A stretch of DNA of 64,000 nucleotides from Maribacter sp. (GTDB lineage: Bacteria > Bacteroidota > Bacteroidia > Flavobacteriales > Flavobacteriaceae). Shown piece by piece: positions 44,338 through 53,278 of the stretch. Below the pieces are notes generated by a model. That model saw only the letters and a list, made by a program, of their open reading frames with translations, was not told the origin of the DNA and made no database searches. Every line of letters starts with the position of its first letter. The first letter of the stretch is position 1. Both the position numbers and the translations under genes were made by a program. The stretch covers positions 22,307 to 86,306 of the forward strand of contig JAHDDP010000014.1 in the NCBI GenBank assembly GCA_020629285.1. Reading direction: 5' to 3'.

Positions 44338-46215
44338 CTAATAACCTGGATTCTGAATCAAAAGGTTATTTCTATTGATTTCATCTCTACTAATAGGCAT
44401 GAAATACATTTTATCGTCCCAAGTTCTGGTTTCGTTATCATTATTGTCAACTACCGTATAGGTGTAATCATACACTGTTGGATCATATTTATATGGTGTC
44501 CTTGGTGTAGCACCTGCTTTTAAAGTTGCACTAACTTTCATTACCTTAATACCTCTACCAAGTGTTTGATCTGCAATCATCCACCTTCTTGCGTCATGGT
44601 ATCTATGCTCTTCATAAGCTAACTCAACTCTTCTTTCGTTGATGTAATCTTCTAAAAGCTCGTTACCTGAAGATGAAATTGCGGGCATACCGGCTCTAAA
44701 ACGAATTTTATTTAACCAATTTCTAGCTTCGCCTTCATCGCCCAGTGCAATAGAAGCTTCTACATAGTTCAATACGATTTCAGTATATCTGATAAATGGC
44801 CAAGGTACTACTTGGGCACTAGATTGATTATCAACTAAAGATGGGTCTGGATCAATAAACTTTCTTACATAATATCCAGTTCTACTTCCGTTCCAGTTTT
44901 CGATCGGCGAATCTCTCATGTCCACACCAGGTATTATTCCACCGCTACCGTCTGCGTATGTTCCTGTCTGTATTTCATCATAAGGATCAATTGAAGCAAC
45001 ATCATCCGGTCTAGGTTTCCAAGGTGCACCGTCATATAGAATGGTAGCGGCCAATCTTGGATCTCTATTCTCATATGGAGCAGCTGCGTGTTCTTCATTG
45101 CTCCAGTCGAAATCCGAACCGTCCATCATTTGATAGTCGTCTACCAATTGTTGAATAGGTGTATTTCCTGCCCAGTTGTGGTAGCCATTAGGTCCGTTGT
45201 TTATTCCTTGGTGAATACCACCTAAAGGCCAGTTACTTTCTTGAGTAAACAAAGGTGAGTGTGTTCTTTCAAACAATAGTTCAGACCTTGCAGCAGCATC
45301 ACCAACGGCACTTCCACCTCCCATAGCAATAGAGATGTAGGTCTGTGTTGCTTCTTCTGCACTTGCAGGTTCCGTTAAATCTAGTTTATAACCGGTAGTT
45401 GCGTCTAAAACAGCCTTGGCAGCAGTTTTTGCAGCGTTCCATCTTGCATCTCTGTCCCCAGAAGTATATGCAACCAGTTCTAAATTTGAATATGCACCCA
45501 ATGTTGCCGATTTAGCGCTCGCAGTAGGTCCGTCGCGTAAATCACTCGCTGCATATGTCAGCACTCTAGATTTTAATCCCATAGCACCTAGCATAGATGC
45601 TCTACCTGGAGTAACTTCTTTACCATCTAACAATGATATAGCCCTGTCTAGATCATCGGTCACAAAGGTTACGTTTTCGGCATAGGTTCCTCTAGCTATA
45701 GTATAGTCATCATCTAGTCCATATGGCGTGTCAATTAATGGGGCTCCACCATAGTAACGCATTAACTGATGATAGTAATAAGCTCTTAAAAAATGAGCCT
45801 CTCCTAGTAACCTATCCTTTAGAGTCTGGTCATCAAAGGTTGAGTTAGGCAATTCTTGTATGGCTATATTCGCTTTTCTAATGGCTGAATATAACTCGTT
45901 CCATTGTGGAATGATATTCACATTTCCCGTACCTGATGGGGAAAGAGAACCTTCTGTAATAACATTGACTCCTCTACCGGAGTGTGTAAACATTGCTTCG
46001 TCCGTTAATGAAGACAGGCCTTCTTCTTCAAATCCTCCATAGCCGAGGGATCCGTACACATTAAATACAAATGCTTGTGCCAACGCCCCATCTGCCCAAG
46101 TAGCATCTGCCGAAATTGAATCTAATGGCTGCGTTTCTAAGAAATCTTCATTACACGAAATAGGAACCAGCGCTAGGGCCAGTAATCCTAAAAGTATTAA
46201 TTTTTCTTTTTTCAT
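44338..46215 (-). CDS. SusD/RagB family nutrient-binding lipoprotein
   Basis: A 625-aa lipoprotein with lipobox PISC (~19-22) and an N-terminal SusD-like segment (EDFLETQPLDSISADATW). The TPR-like helical core is visible (LLGEAHFLRAYYYHQLMRYYGGAPL, ~115-140), and the C-terminal SusD domain has LNKIRFRAGMPAI and INERRVELAYEEHRYHDARRW. Acts as the lid over the SusC channel, binding the substrate at the cell surface. Nine bases after susC. Confidence 0.95.
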   Translation of the reverse strand: MKKEKLILLGLLALALVPISCNEDFLETQPLDSISADATWADGALAQAFVFNVYGSLGYGGFEEEGLSSLTDEAMFTHSGRGVNVITEGSLSPSGTGNVNIIPQWNELYSAIRKANIAIQELPNSTFDDQTLKDRLLGEAHFLRAYYYHQLMRYYGGAPLIDTPYGLDDDYTIARGTYAENVTFVTDDLDRAISLLDGKEVTPGRASMLGAMGLKSRVLTYAASDLRDGPTASAKSATLGAYSNLELVAYTSGDRDARWNAAKTAAKAVLDATTGYKLDLTEPASAEEATQTYISIAMGGGSAVGDAAARSELLFERTHSPLFTQESNWPLGGIHQGINNGPNGYHNWAGNTPIQQLVDDYQMMDGSDFDWSNEEHAAAPYENRDPRLAATILYDGAPWKPRPDDVASIDPYDEIQTGTYADGSGGIIPGVDMRDSPIENWNGSRTGYYVRKFIDPDPSLVDNQSSAQVVPWPFIRYTEIVLNYVEASIALGDEGEARNWLNKIRFRAGMPAISSSGNELLEDYINERRVELAYEEHRYHDARRWMIADQTLGRGIKVMKVSATLKAGATPRTPYKYDPTVYDYTYTVVDNNDNETRTWDDKMYFMPISRDEINRNNLLIQNPGY

Positions 46216-46224
46216 GATTTTTTT

Positions 46225-49200
46225 TTAAAATGTTAAACTAAAACCTGTATTGATAATAGTCTGTTGTGGATAAAACTGACCATTATTACTAGTCGATTCA
46301 GGATCATATATATCTTGCGCTGCCCATGTAGCCAAGTTTAGACCGCTCATATATACTTTAAAATTAGATAAGCCAAATTGCTCAATCATTTCTGAAGGGA
46401 AGTTATATGCCAATTGAACATTTTTAAGCCTTAAGTAATCTTTACTGAAAAGATTGTAGGTATTATTTCCATAATCTCCCCCAGTATAATACGTGTCTCC
46501 ACGACTTGCAAGTCTTGGGTGAACACTACTTGGGTTATCTGGGCTCCATCTATTATCGTAACTGTACTTTAAGAAGTTACCAATATCCCCAGATTCTGTT
46601 TGAATAAATAGTTTAGCGCCAGTTGCACCTTGTAATAATACAGAAAGATCAAAGTTTTTGTATGACGCATTAAAGGTAACACCAAAGTTAAAATTAGGAT
46701 TAATGCTGTTTTTCAACCTAACTTGATCTAAATCGTTAATTATTCCATCACCATTAATATCTTTAAACTTCATGTCACCAGGTTCTAAAGTTGGTTTAAC
46801 CGCACTATAATCCAATGGGTCAGCATCTATAGAAGCTTGGTCGATAAAAACACCATCAGACTCATATACTAAATATGATCCAATTGGTTTTCCTTCTTGT
46901 AATTGGTATTCTGGAGCACCAGGAATTTCATCTAAAAATTCTACGCTGTTTTGCGCATAACCACCATTAACACCCACATCCCATTTGAAGCCATCAACAT
47001 TTCCACCAAAATAATTTAATGCAAATTCAAAACCTTCATTATTTACTTTACCTGCATTTACAGGTGGTAGGAGCGTAGAAATACCAGAAGAACCTGGGGT
47101 AGAACCTGTTTTTCGAATAAGAATTTGATCACGCTTATTTAAGAAATATTCTAAAGTGAAACTTAGTTTACCATCAAGCACAATACCATCTAAACCAATG
47201 TTATAGTTCTTAGCACGCTCCCAAGTAAAGCTAGGATTGGCCAATAGGTTTTCGAATAATGTTGTCTGTACCTGTCCGTTAATAGGATATTGACCAAACT
47301 CATAAATAGATTGGTATGCATATTCCTGTAATTCATCATCGGTGATTTCGCCATCATTATTCGTATCAAAAGAAACTTGGTCATTACCCATTTCTCCGTA
47401 AGAACCTCTAAGCTTTAAATAGCTAATGGAGTCTACATTAAACCAGTCTTCATTATTAATATTCCAACCAAGTAATAAACCTGGGAAGAATCCGAAACGG
47501 TCGTTACCTGGGAAAATATAAGAACCATCATATCTCCAGATAAATTCTGCTAGGTATTTTTCTTTAAAGTTATATTGAGCACGACCATAATAACCTAAAC
47601 GTGTTCTGTTATAGCCAAAACCATCGGTTTCTTGTGCGATTTCACCACCAACACCTAATTGGTCTACAGCTGTAGAAAGATAGTTTCTTCTAAAGGCCGA
47701 AAAGAATTCTCCTTGAAAATTTTCGCGGGTTACACCTGCTAATAAATTTATTGTATGATCATCACCTATTTTTTTGTCATAATTCAATAAACCGGTAAGG
47801 TTCGTATTTAAAACATTGTTAGATGATTGTAATAATCTTGCATCCGTAAAATTAGAACGTATAGATCCGCTAAGTTCTGGAACACCTGTAGCTATGTAAT
47901 TTGCACGATCTAAAGAATAAAGAGTCCAAGGTGTTTGCCATAATTTTCTGCGTAATTGACTTTGATCTACACCTGCTAATAAAGTCATTTTTAAGCCTTC
48001 TATCCATGGGTTGGTAATGTCTACAGATCCAGTAAACTGTAAATAATCTGTTGGTTGTTTGTCATAACCTGTGGCATTTGTAGTTACCACAACCGGTTGT
48101 TGACCGTTTTCAATATCAGGTCCTGGTAATCCATTTGGCCAAACTGCAGGTTCGTTAGGTCTACCTCTCATCAACATTCTAAAAATAGCGCCCGCACCTT
48201 CAGTTGGGAAAGTTCTATCTTCTTTTCTGTAGCCCATACTCAACTTCGTAGAAATATAGTCGTTGATTCTGGCATCGGTATTCAATCTAAAATTATACTG
48301 CTGATACCTGTTCGCTGAATTTTTGTAAATAGCTCCTTGGTCAGCATAGCCGACAGATGCATAATACTTTAAATCTTCGTTACCACCGCTAATTGATAAG
48401 TTATGTCTTTGTTGCTCTGCCCAATCTTGAAATGTAGCACCAAACCAATCTGTATCTGGGTATAACCATGGATCTGCATTTGTTCTGTGATTATTGATAG
48501 TTTCTGGGCTGAAAGCAGCATTTACCGTTTCTGCGGGATTGCTTCCTGGTATCGTGTAGCTGCCCGATGATTGAAAAGCTGAATTTGCCGCTCCCCATTG
48601 GGATGAAGGAATATTACTATTGTAGATAGCTAATTCGTTCATTATGGTTTGGTATTCAACTGCACTTGCCATTTCAGGAACCCTAGTTGGTCTGGTAATA
48701 CCAAAATCTGCTTTGTAATTGATTTGCATTTTACCAGGCTTACCGGTTTTTGTGGTCACTATGATGGCACCGTTTGCAGCTCTAGCTCCATAAATTGCCG
48801 CAGAGGCATCTTTAAGTACAGATATATTTGCAATATCATCTGGGTTAATACGACCTATACCACCATCTCTATCTGGAATACCATCGATTACCACTAGTGG
48901 TTGATTATTACCCAATGTGTTCGTACCACGAATGCTAATATTGGATTCGTCGTTACCAGGCTCCCCACTGGTTTGCACAATCACTACCCCGGGCAGTCTA
49001 CCTGCAAGCGAGTTGGATACACTAATAGCAGGTGAACTTTCAAGTACAGGACCTTGTACCGCGGTTACCGCACCTGTTACGGTCGCTTTTTTCTGAGTAC
49101 CGTAACCCACGACAACAACTTCGTCTAAGTTGGCAACGTCTTCTTCTAAAGAGACATTGATGGTACTTTGATTATTTACAGGTACCACAGCGGTTTTGAA

Positions 49201-49476
49201 ACCTATGTAGCTAAATCGTAAGCTAGTACTGCTATCATCTACGGTAATTGTAAAGTTACCGTCAAAATCTGCCTGTACTCCCGTTGTTGGGTTATTGGCA
49301 TCTATGACAGATACCCCCGGTAACGGCATGTTGTCCGAAGCAGATGTTACTGTTCCGGAAACAGTTGTTTGTGCATGGAGGCTCATAAAGAGAAATCCAC
49401 TAAAAAATAAAATCATCGTTAAGCTCGCATGATTTCGAATCATGGAAAACTTATTAAAGTTTTTTTGATAATTCAT
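46225..49476 (-). CDS. SusC/RagA family TonB-linked outer membrane transporter
   Basis: A 1083-aa TonB-dependent transporter. Signal peptide to ~36 (SLHAQ); carboxypeptidase-like domain (VSGTVTSASDNMPLPGVSV); TonB box-like region before EVVVVGYGTQKKATVTGAV (~118-137); plug with SusC signature LVVIDGIPDRDGG and VLKDASAAIYGARAANG; then a 22-strand barrel to the end. First gene of the five-gene operon; a -7 element is 110 bases upstream. Substrate unknown, since no glycoside hydrolase is in the operon. Confidence 0.95.
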   Translation of the reverse strand: MNYQKNFNKFSMIRNHASLTMILFFSGFLFMSLHAQTTVSGTVTSASDNMPLPGVSVIDANNPTTGVQADFDGNFTITVDDSSTSLRFSYIGFKTAVVPVNNQSTINVSLEEDVANLDEVVVVGYGTQKKATVTGAVTAVQGPVLESSPAISVSNSLAGRLPGVVIVQTSGEPGNDESNISIRGTNTLGNNQPLVVIDGIPDRDGGIGRINPDDIANISVLKDASAAIYGARAANGAIIVTTKTGKPGKMQINYKADFGITRPTRVPEMASAVEYQTIMNELAIYNSNIPSSQWGAANSAFQSSGSYTIPGSNPAETVNAAFSPETINNHRTNADPWLYPDTDWFGATFQDWAEQQRHNLSISGGNEDLKYYASVGYADQGAIYKNSANRYQQYNFRLNTDARINDYISTKLSMGYRKEDRTFPTEGAGAIFRMLMRGRPNEPAVWPNGLPGPDIENGQQPVVVTTNATGYDKQPTDYLQFTGSVDITNPWIEGLKMTLLAGVDQSQLRRKLWQTPWTLYSLDRANYIATGVPELSGSIRSNFTDARLLQSSNNVLNTNLTGLLNYDKKIGDDHTINLLAGVTRENFQGEFFSAFRRNYLSTAVDQLGVGGEIAQETDGFGYNRTRLGYYGRAQYNFKEKYLAEFIWRYDGSYIFPGNDRFGFFPGLLLGWNINNEDWFNVDSISYLKLRGSYGEMGNDQVSFDTNNDGEITDDELQEYAYQSIYEFGQYPINGQVQTTLFENLLANPSFTWERAKNYNIGLDGIVLDGKLSFTLEYFLNKRDQILIRKTGSTPGSSGISTLLPPVNAGKVNNEGFEFALNYFGGNVDGFKWDVGVNGGYAQNSVEFLDEIPGAPEYQLQEGKPIGSYLVYESDGVFIDQASIDADPLDYSAVKPTLEPGDMKFKDINGDGIINDLDQVRLKNSINPNFNFGVTFNASYKNFDLSVLLQGATGAKLFIQTESGDIGNFLKYSYDNRWSPDNPSSVHPRLASRGDTYYTGGDYGNNTYNLFSKDYLRLKNVQLAYNFPSEMIEQFGLSNFKVYMSGLNLATWAAQDIYDPESTSNNGQFYPQQTIINTGFSLTF

Positions 49477-49585
49477 AAAGTTAGTTGTTACAGTTGTTAG
49501 TAATTATTGTTAGCACAAGTACTATAATCTCTTCTTAGAAGCTTTTTGAGATGTTAGAGACTATGATACACTATGCTACTGCAGG

Positions 49586-49593
49586 CAAATATA
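49586..49593 (-). promoter_or_regulatory. -7 promoter element of the susC operon
   Basis: TATATTTG on the minus strand matches TAnnTTTG exactly and lies about 110 bases before the susC ATG, leaving a long 5' leader. No -33 TTG is obvious. Confidence 0.5.
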
Positions 49594-49812
49594 TAATAAA
49601 ATGTTAATTTAATAAATTTTGTTGTGATATTTTTTGGAATTATGATTTTGTTCTAAAATTTTTACCAAATACCTATTATTGATTCAATTTTGTAATTATT
49701 TGAAAATTGGTTCATTGTTGTTTTGTAGTGTTCAATATCATTAATCTTTTAAGTGCTCTAACCGTTACATGTTTATTATCAATATTTTATGGGAAATTGA
49801 AATGGTATCTAT

Positions 49813-49868
49813 GTATTAGCGACAGATTTCTATCATGAAAGAAACTAATACTATAGCCCTTGTATTAG
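49813..49868. promoter_or_regulatory. Repeated heptamer, candidate regulator site
   Basis: GTATTAG occurs at 49813-49819 and 49862-49868, and its inverted copy CTAATAC at 49845-49851. The last two form a dyad with a 10-base spacer, about 65 bases upstream of the GntR gene start. Confidence 0.35.
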
Positions 49869-49932
49869 AAGTATAAATTTTGATGTCTTTTTTAAAATTG
49901 TATATTGACAGCTGCAAAATTTATTTTCATAT

Positions 49933-50949
49933 ATGCCGGTTATAAGTAATATTTTAAACTTAACCCACAATAATAACCTTACAAAACATGAACAATTAGT
50001 TCATGGTGTTATTGAATCTATCGAAAATGGTGAATTAACCTTAGGTGATCAGTTGCCCTCTATAAATATTATGGTTGAAGAGATTGGGTATGCACGAAAA
50101 ACCATCTTCAAGGCTTACGAAGAGTTAAAGAACAGAGGGTTGATCGAGTCTAGACAATTGAAAGGGTATTTTGTTATCAGTCAGGCCACCAATATCACTA
50201 AACGTATGGCTTTGCTGTTGTTCGCTTTTCAAAGCTATCAAGAAGAGTTTTATAAAACATTTCGTAAAGAGATGGGAAAGAGATTTCAAATAGATGTTTT
50301 TTTTCATCATAATAATCTTACTGTTTTTAAAACCATTCTTACTAATATAAATGGAAAGTATGGTATGTATGTAATTGCACCTATTCAGCATAAAAATGTT
50401 GTACAATTATTACAAAACATTGAGCCAAAAAAGCTGTTGATAGTAGATAGATATTTAAATTTAGGAAGGTCGTTTTCTTATGTTTCCCAAGAATTTGAAA
50501 ATGTCATCTACTCTTCGCTAGTTAAACTATTGCCAGAAATAAGAAAATATGCTAAAATCATTCTTTATTTTAATGAAGAGAGTGATTTTTCGCCCGTAAG
50601 TATTAAAGATACCTTTGAAAAATTTTTAAAAGATCATTCTGTTAACGGCGTTGTAAAAAACAATTACACATTGGGTTCTGCAGTTAAAGGCAATATTTAT
50701 TTTGCTCTAGGGGATACTATTTTGTGGCATATTCTGCGAGATGCAGTCCATAAAAATTTACGTATTGGAGAGGATATTGGTATTCTTTCTCAGAACGATA
50801 ACGTCTCAAAAGAGATTGTTTTTGGTGGAATCACTACTATTTCGACTGATTTTAATGAAATGGCAAAGTTGGCGGCTGCACATATTAAAAATGAAAGTAC
50901 AACACAAATTATTATGCCATCGAGATTAATTAAAAGGACTTCTTTATAG
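49933..50949 (+). CDS. GntR-type regulator with sugar-binding-like C-terminal domain
   Basis: A 338-aa regulator. A GntR winged helix spans ~15-85 (LVHGVIESIENGELTLGDQLPSI ... ARKTIFKAYEELKNRGLIES), and the C-terminal ~250 residues resemble a periplasmic-binding/LacI-type ligand domain (MYVIAPIQHKNV, IGEDIGILSQND, EIVFGGITTISTDFNEMAKLAAAHI). This architecture senses a sugar or related ligand and controls a nearby operon; the divergent SusCD operon is the obvious target. No two-component or HTCS regulator is nearby. Confidence 0.88.
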   Translation: MPVISNILNLTHNNNLTKHEQLVHGVIESIENGELTLGDQLPSINIMVEEIGYARKTIFKAYEELKNRGLIESRQLKGYFVISQATNITKRMALLLFAFQSYQEEFYKTFRKEMGKRFQIDVFFHHNNLTVFKTILTNINGKYGMYVIAPIQHKNVVQLLQNIEPKKLLIVDRYLNLGRSFSYVSQEFENVIYSSLVKLLPEIRKYAKIILYFNEESDFSPVSIKDTFEKFLKDHSVNGVVKNNYTLGSAVKGNIYFALGDTILWHILRDAVHKNLRIGEDIGILSQNDNVSKEIVFGGITTISTDFNEMAKLAAAHIKNESTTQIIMPSRLIKRTSL

Positions 50950-51065
50950 TTTTTTTCAAGCCTTTTAAATAGTAGGATGATCCCCGTAAATAATACTGAT
51001 GATTAATTGGTAAGAGAATTGTTTTATCTACTGGCAAAAGCAGCTCGTTTCAATCATATTTATTC

Positions 51066-51073
51066 TATTTTTG
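51066..51073 (+). promoter_or_regulatory. -7 promoter element of the polyprenyl synthase gene
   Basis: TATTTTTG lies 16 bases before the ATG at 51090, which supports that ATG rather than the TTG codon at 51081. Confidence 0.5.
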
Positions 51074-51089
51074 AAGAAAATTGCTAGTA

Positions 51090-52064
51090 ATGCACACTAT
51101 TGAAGAATATAGAGATGAGTTTATTACTTATTTGAACTCAAAGAATATTACGAAAGAACCTAGAAACCTTTACGAGCCCATTACCTATATTCTTGGTTTA
51201 GGTGGTAAACGCTTAAGACCTGTTTTGGTATTAATGACCGCTGAGATTTTTAAAGGGGATTTTAAAAATGCTTTAGATGCTGCCGTAGCAATCGAAGTGT
51301 TTCATAATTTTTCTTTGGTTCATGATGATATTATGGATGATGCCCCTGTTCGAAGAGGGCAAACTACCGTTCATGAAAAATGGGATGTAAATACGGGTAT
51401 TTTGTCTGGTGATGCCATGCTGATTATGGCATATCAACTTTTTGAAAATTATGAGCCCAATGTGTTTCGTGACTTGGCTAAGCTTTTTAGTAAAACAGCA
51501 TTAGAGGTTTGCGAAGGTCAGCAGTACGATGTGGATTTTGAAACCCGTGATGATGTGATGTTGCCCGAGTATCTTAAAATGATCGAATATAAAACAGCGG
51601 TTCTTGTGGCTGCTGCTTTAAAAATGGGGGCTATTGTTGCAGGTGCTTCTGAAACTGCACAAGAACAAATGTATAATTTTGGATTAAACCTTGGTATTGC
51701 CTTTCAATTGCAAGATGATTATTTAGATGTTTTTGGTGACCCTGAAACTTTTGGCAAACAGGTTGGTGGTGATATTATTGAGAATAAGAAGACATATCTT
51801 TACTTAAAAGCGCTTAACTCTGGTTCTGAAACAATGACAAAAGAGCTAGAGCATTTATATTCTATTCAACCGAAAGAAGCAGATGCTAAAGTAAAAGCCG
51901 TAAGTTCAATTTTTGAAAAAACCGAGGCAGATAAAGCTACAAAAGTTGCCATTTCTGACTACACTGCAAAAGCTTTTGATGTTTTAGAACATATTGATAT
52001 TGATCAAGAAAAGAAGGATTTATTGCGACAATTCGGTGAAAACCTTATGAACAGAACTGTTTAG
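51090..52064 (+). CDS. Polyprenyl diphosphate synthase
   Basis: A 324-aa trans-prenyltransferase. First Asp-rich motif LVHDDIMDDAPVRRG (~80-94) and second LQDDYLDVFGD (~212-222) are intact; GGKRLRP (~41-47) is the substrate-binding region. Chain length (geranylgeranyl or longer) is not certain from sequence; the lycopene cyclase beside it suggests geranylgeranyl diphosphate for carotenoids. I start at ATG 51090. Its stop overlaps the convergent lycopene cyclase gene by 4 bases. Confidence 0.92.
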   Translation: MHTIEEYRDEFITYLNSKNITKEPRNLYEPITYILGLGGKRLRPVLVLMTAEIFKGDFKNALDAAVAIEVFHNFSLVHDDIMDDAPVRRGQTTVHEKWDVNTGILSGDAMLIMAYQLFENYEPNVFRDLAKLFSKTALEVCEGQQYDVDFETRDDVMLPEYLKMIEYKTAVLVAAALKMGAIVAGASETAQEQMYNFGLNLGIAFQLQDDYLDVFGDPETFGKQVGGDIIENKKTYLYLKALNSGSETMTKELEHLYSIQPKEADAKVKAVSSIFEKTEADKATKVAISDYTAKAFDVLEHIDIDQEKKDLLRQFGENLMNRTV

Positions 52065-53203
52065 AAAACCCTTCTAAATAAAGCTTTTATAAAGGGAGCC
52101 TTTGGGCAGGAATTGATGTAAATGATATCTTCTTTTAAACTGGTTTTTTCATCTAGAAATTTAAATACCATCTGAGGTTTTAAGGATTTAAAAATAGATT
52201 CAAAAATAATATGTCCGTTTGCATTGTCATTGTGTAGAACATCTAAAAAAAGCATATCATAAAACCAAAATTTCCCTTTTAGTTTTAGCTTTTGAAGTGA
52301 TTTTCCTTGCTTTATGAGCGCTACCAGTTTAGGTGTTTTCTTAGCCGTACTCATTAAAGTATACCCTGTACTAGGTTTTGCCCATCCGCCTGCGGTACCT
52401 ATGTAACTAACCCTATTGGTGTGGTGTTCTTTAAAGTCATAGGCAGTCATGGGTATGCTACCAAATTCTGTTTCTATTATCTCATAGGTATCGCATTTAA
52501 ATCGCTCTGCTATATACTTCTTTAATGCTTCATCGTATTCTTCTTTTGGTAATAACTGTTCCGAAAATAAGGTGTATTCTATCAACGCAGTGTTATCAGA
52601 ATAGGGAAGTACATACATAAAACGCGTATTGCCTTTTTGAGGGATGGAAAAATCCATGTAAGTGACTTCATTACTATTAAAAACCGGCTTATCTGTTTTA
52701 ATGACCCAACCCACAAAATGCTGTTGTAATACGGGGTATTTATTTTGCCCTGTTGCCATTTTATAGTCAAAAAGACTATTAAAGATGTACTTGCCAGAAT
52801 AGGTGTTGCCGGTTGTCTTTACTTTAACCTCAGTATCCGTTTCTTCTAAATCTATTAAAGCCTCTTGAATAAAGGTAATGTTAGCTGATTCTTTAATCTG
52901 ACCTAGATAATGATTGTAGAAATCAATACCTCTGATCATTTTATAAGCGTACGGATTTATATCTGTTCTTCTAAGAATATCTTCTCCCTGAAAGTGAATT
53001 GAATTCCATTTTTTGTGGACGATAGCTTCAAACTGACCATCACCTTCTTCCCAAAAACACCATGTTCTATCATTGACGTCTTTTGCATCTTTATCAAGTA
53101 GCAGAATTTTTTTTTGATCAAAAAACGAATCGTTCAGCATAGCATCTGCAAGAAGTAAACCAGAAGCACCCGCGCCAATAATGATATAGTCGTATTCGTT
53201 CAT
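52061..53203 (-). CDS. crtY: Lycopene beta-cyclase
   Basis: A 380-aa flavoprotein of the CrtY type. NAD/FAD-binding motif YIIIGAGASGLLLADAM (~6-22), RTWCFWEEG (~46-54), and IEYTLFSEQLL (~209) with the later YIGTAGGWAKPSTGYTLM (~267-284) are characteristic. It forms the beta-ionone rings of beta-carotene from lycopene, at the membrane. The other carotenoid genes (crtB, crtI, crtZ) are not in the window. -7 element TATTTTTG (minus) at 53247-53254. Confidence 0.9.
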   Translation of the reverse strand: MNEYDYIIIGAGASGLLLADAMLNDSFFDQKKILLLDKDAKDVNDRTWCFWEEGDGQFEAIVHKKWNSIHFQGEDILRRTDINPYAYKMIRGIDFYNHYLGQIKESANITFIQEALIDLEETDTEVKVKTTGNTYSGKYIFNSLFDYKMATGQNKYPVLQQHFVGWVIKTDKPVFNSNEVTYMDFSIPQKGNTRFMYVLPYSDNTALIEYTLFSEQLLPKEEYDEALKKYIAERFKCDTYEIIETEFGSIPMTAYDFKEHHTNRVSYIGTAGGWAKPSTGYTLMSTAKKTPKLVALIKQGKSLQKLKLKGKFWFYDMLFLDVLHNDNANGHIIFESIFKSLKPQMVFKFLDEKTSLKEDIIYINSCPKAPFIKALFRRVF

Positions 53204-53246
53204 ATTTTTTTAAACATCACCCAGACTGCTGTATTGCCGAGGTGTT

Positions 53247-53254
53247 CAAAAATA
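53247..53254 (-). promoter_or_regulatory. -7 promoter element of the lycopene cyclase gene
   Basis: TATTTTTG on the minus strand, 44 bases before the ATG complementary to 53201-53203. Confidence 0.45.
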
Positions 53255-53278
53255 CGAAATAGCAATTGTCTTTTGCGC

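Larger units (their letters stand above)
49477..49932. other. Divergent regulatory region between susC and the GntR gene
   Basis: 456 bases without a gene. It holds a -7 element for susC (49586-49593) and a cluster of GTATTAG heptamers near the GntR start (49813-49868), each listed separately. Nothing else stands out. Confidence 0.6.
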
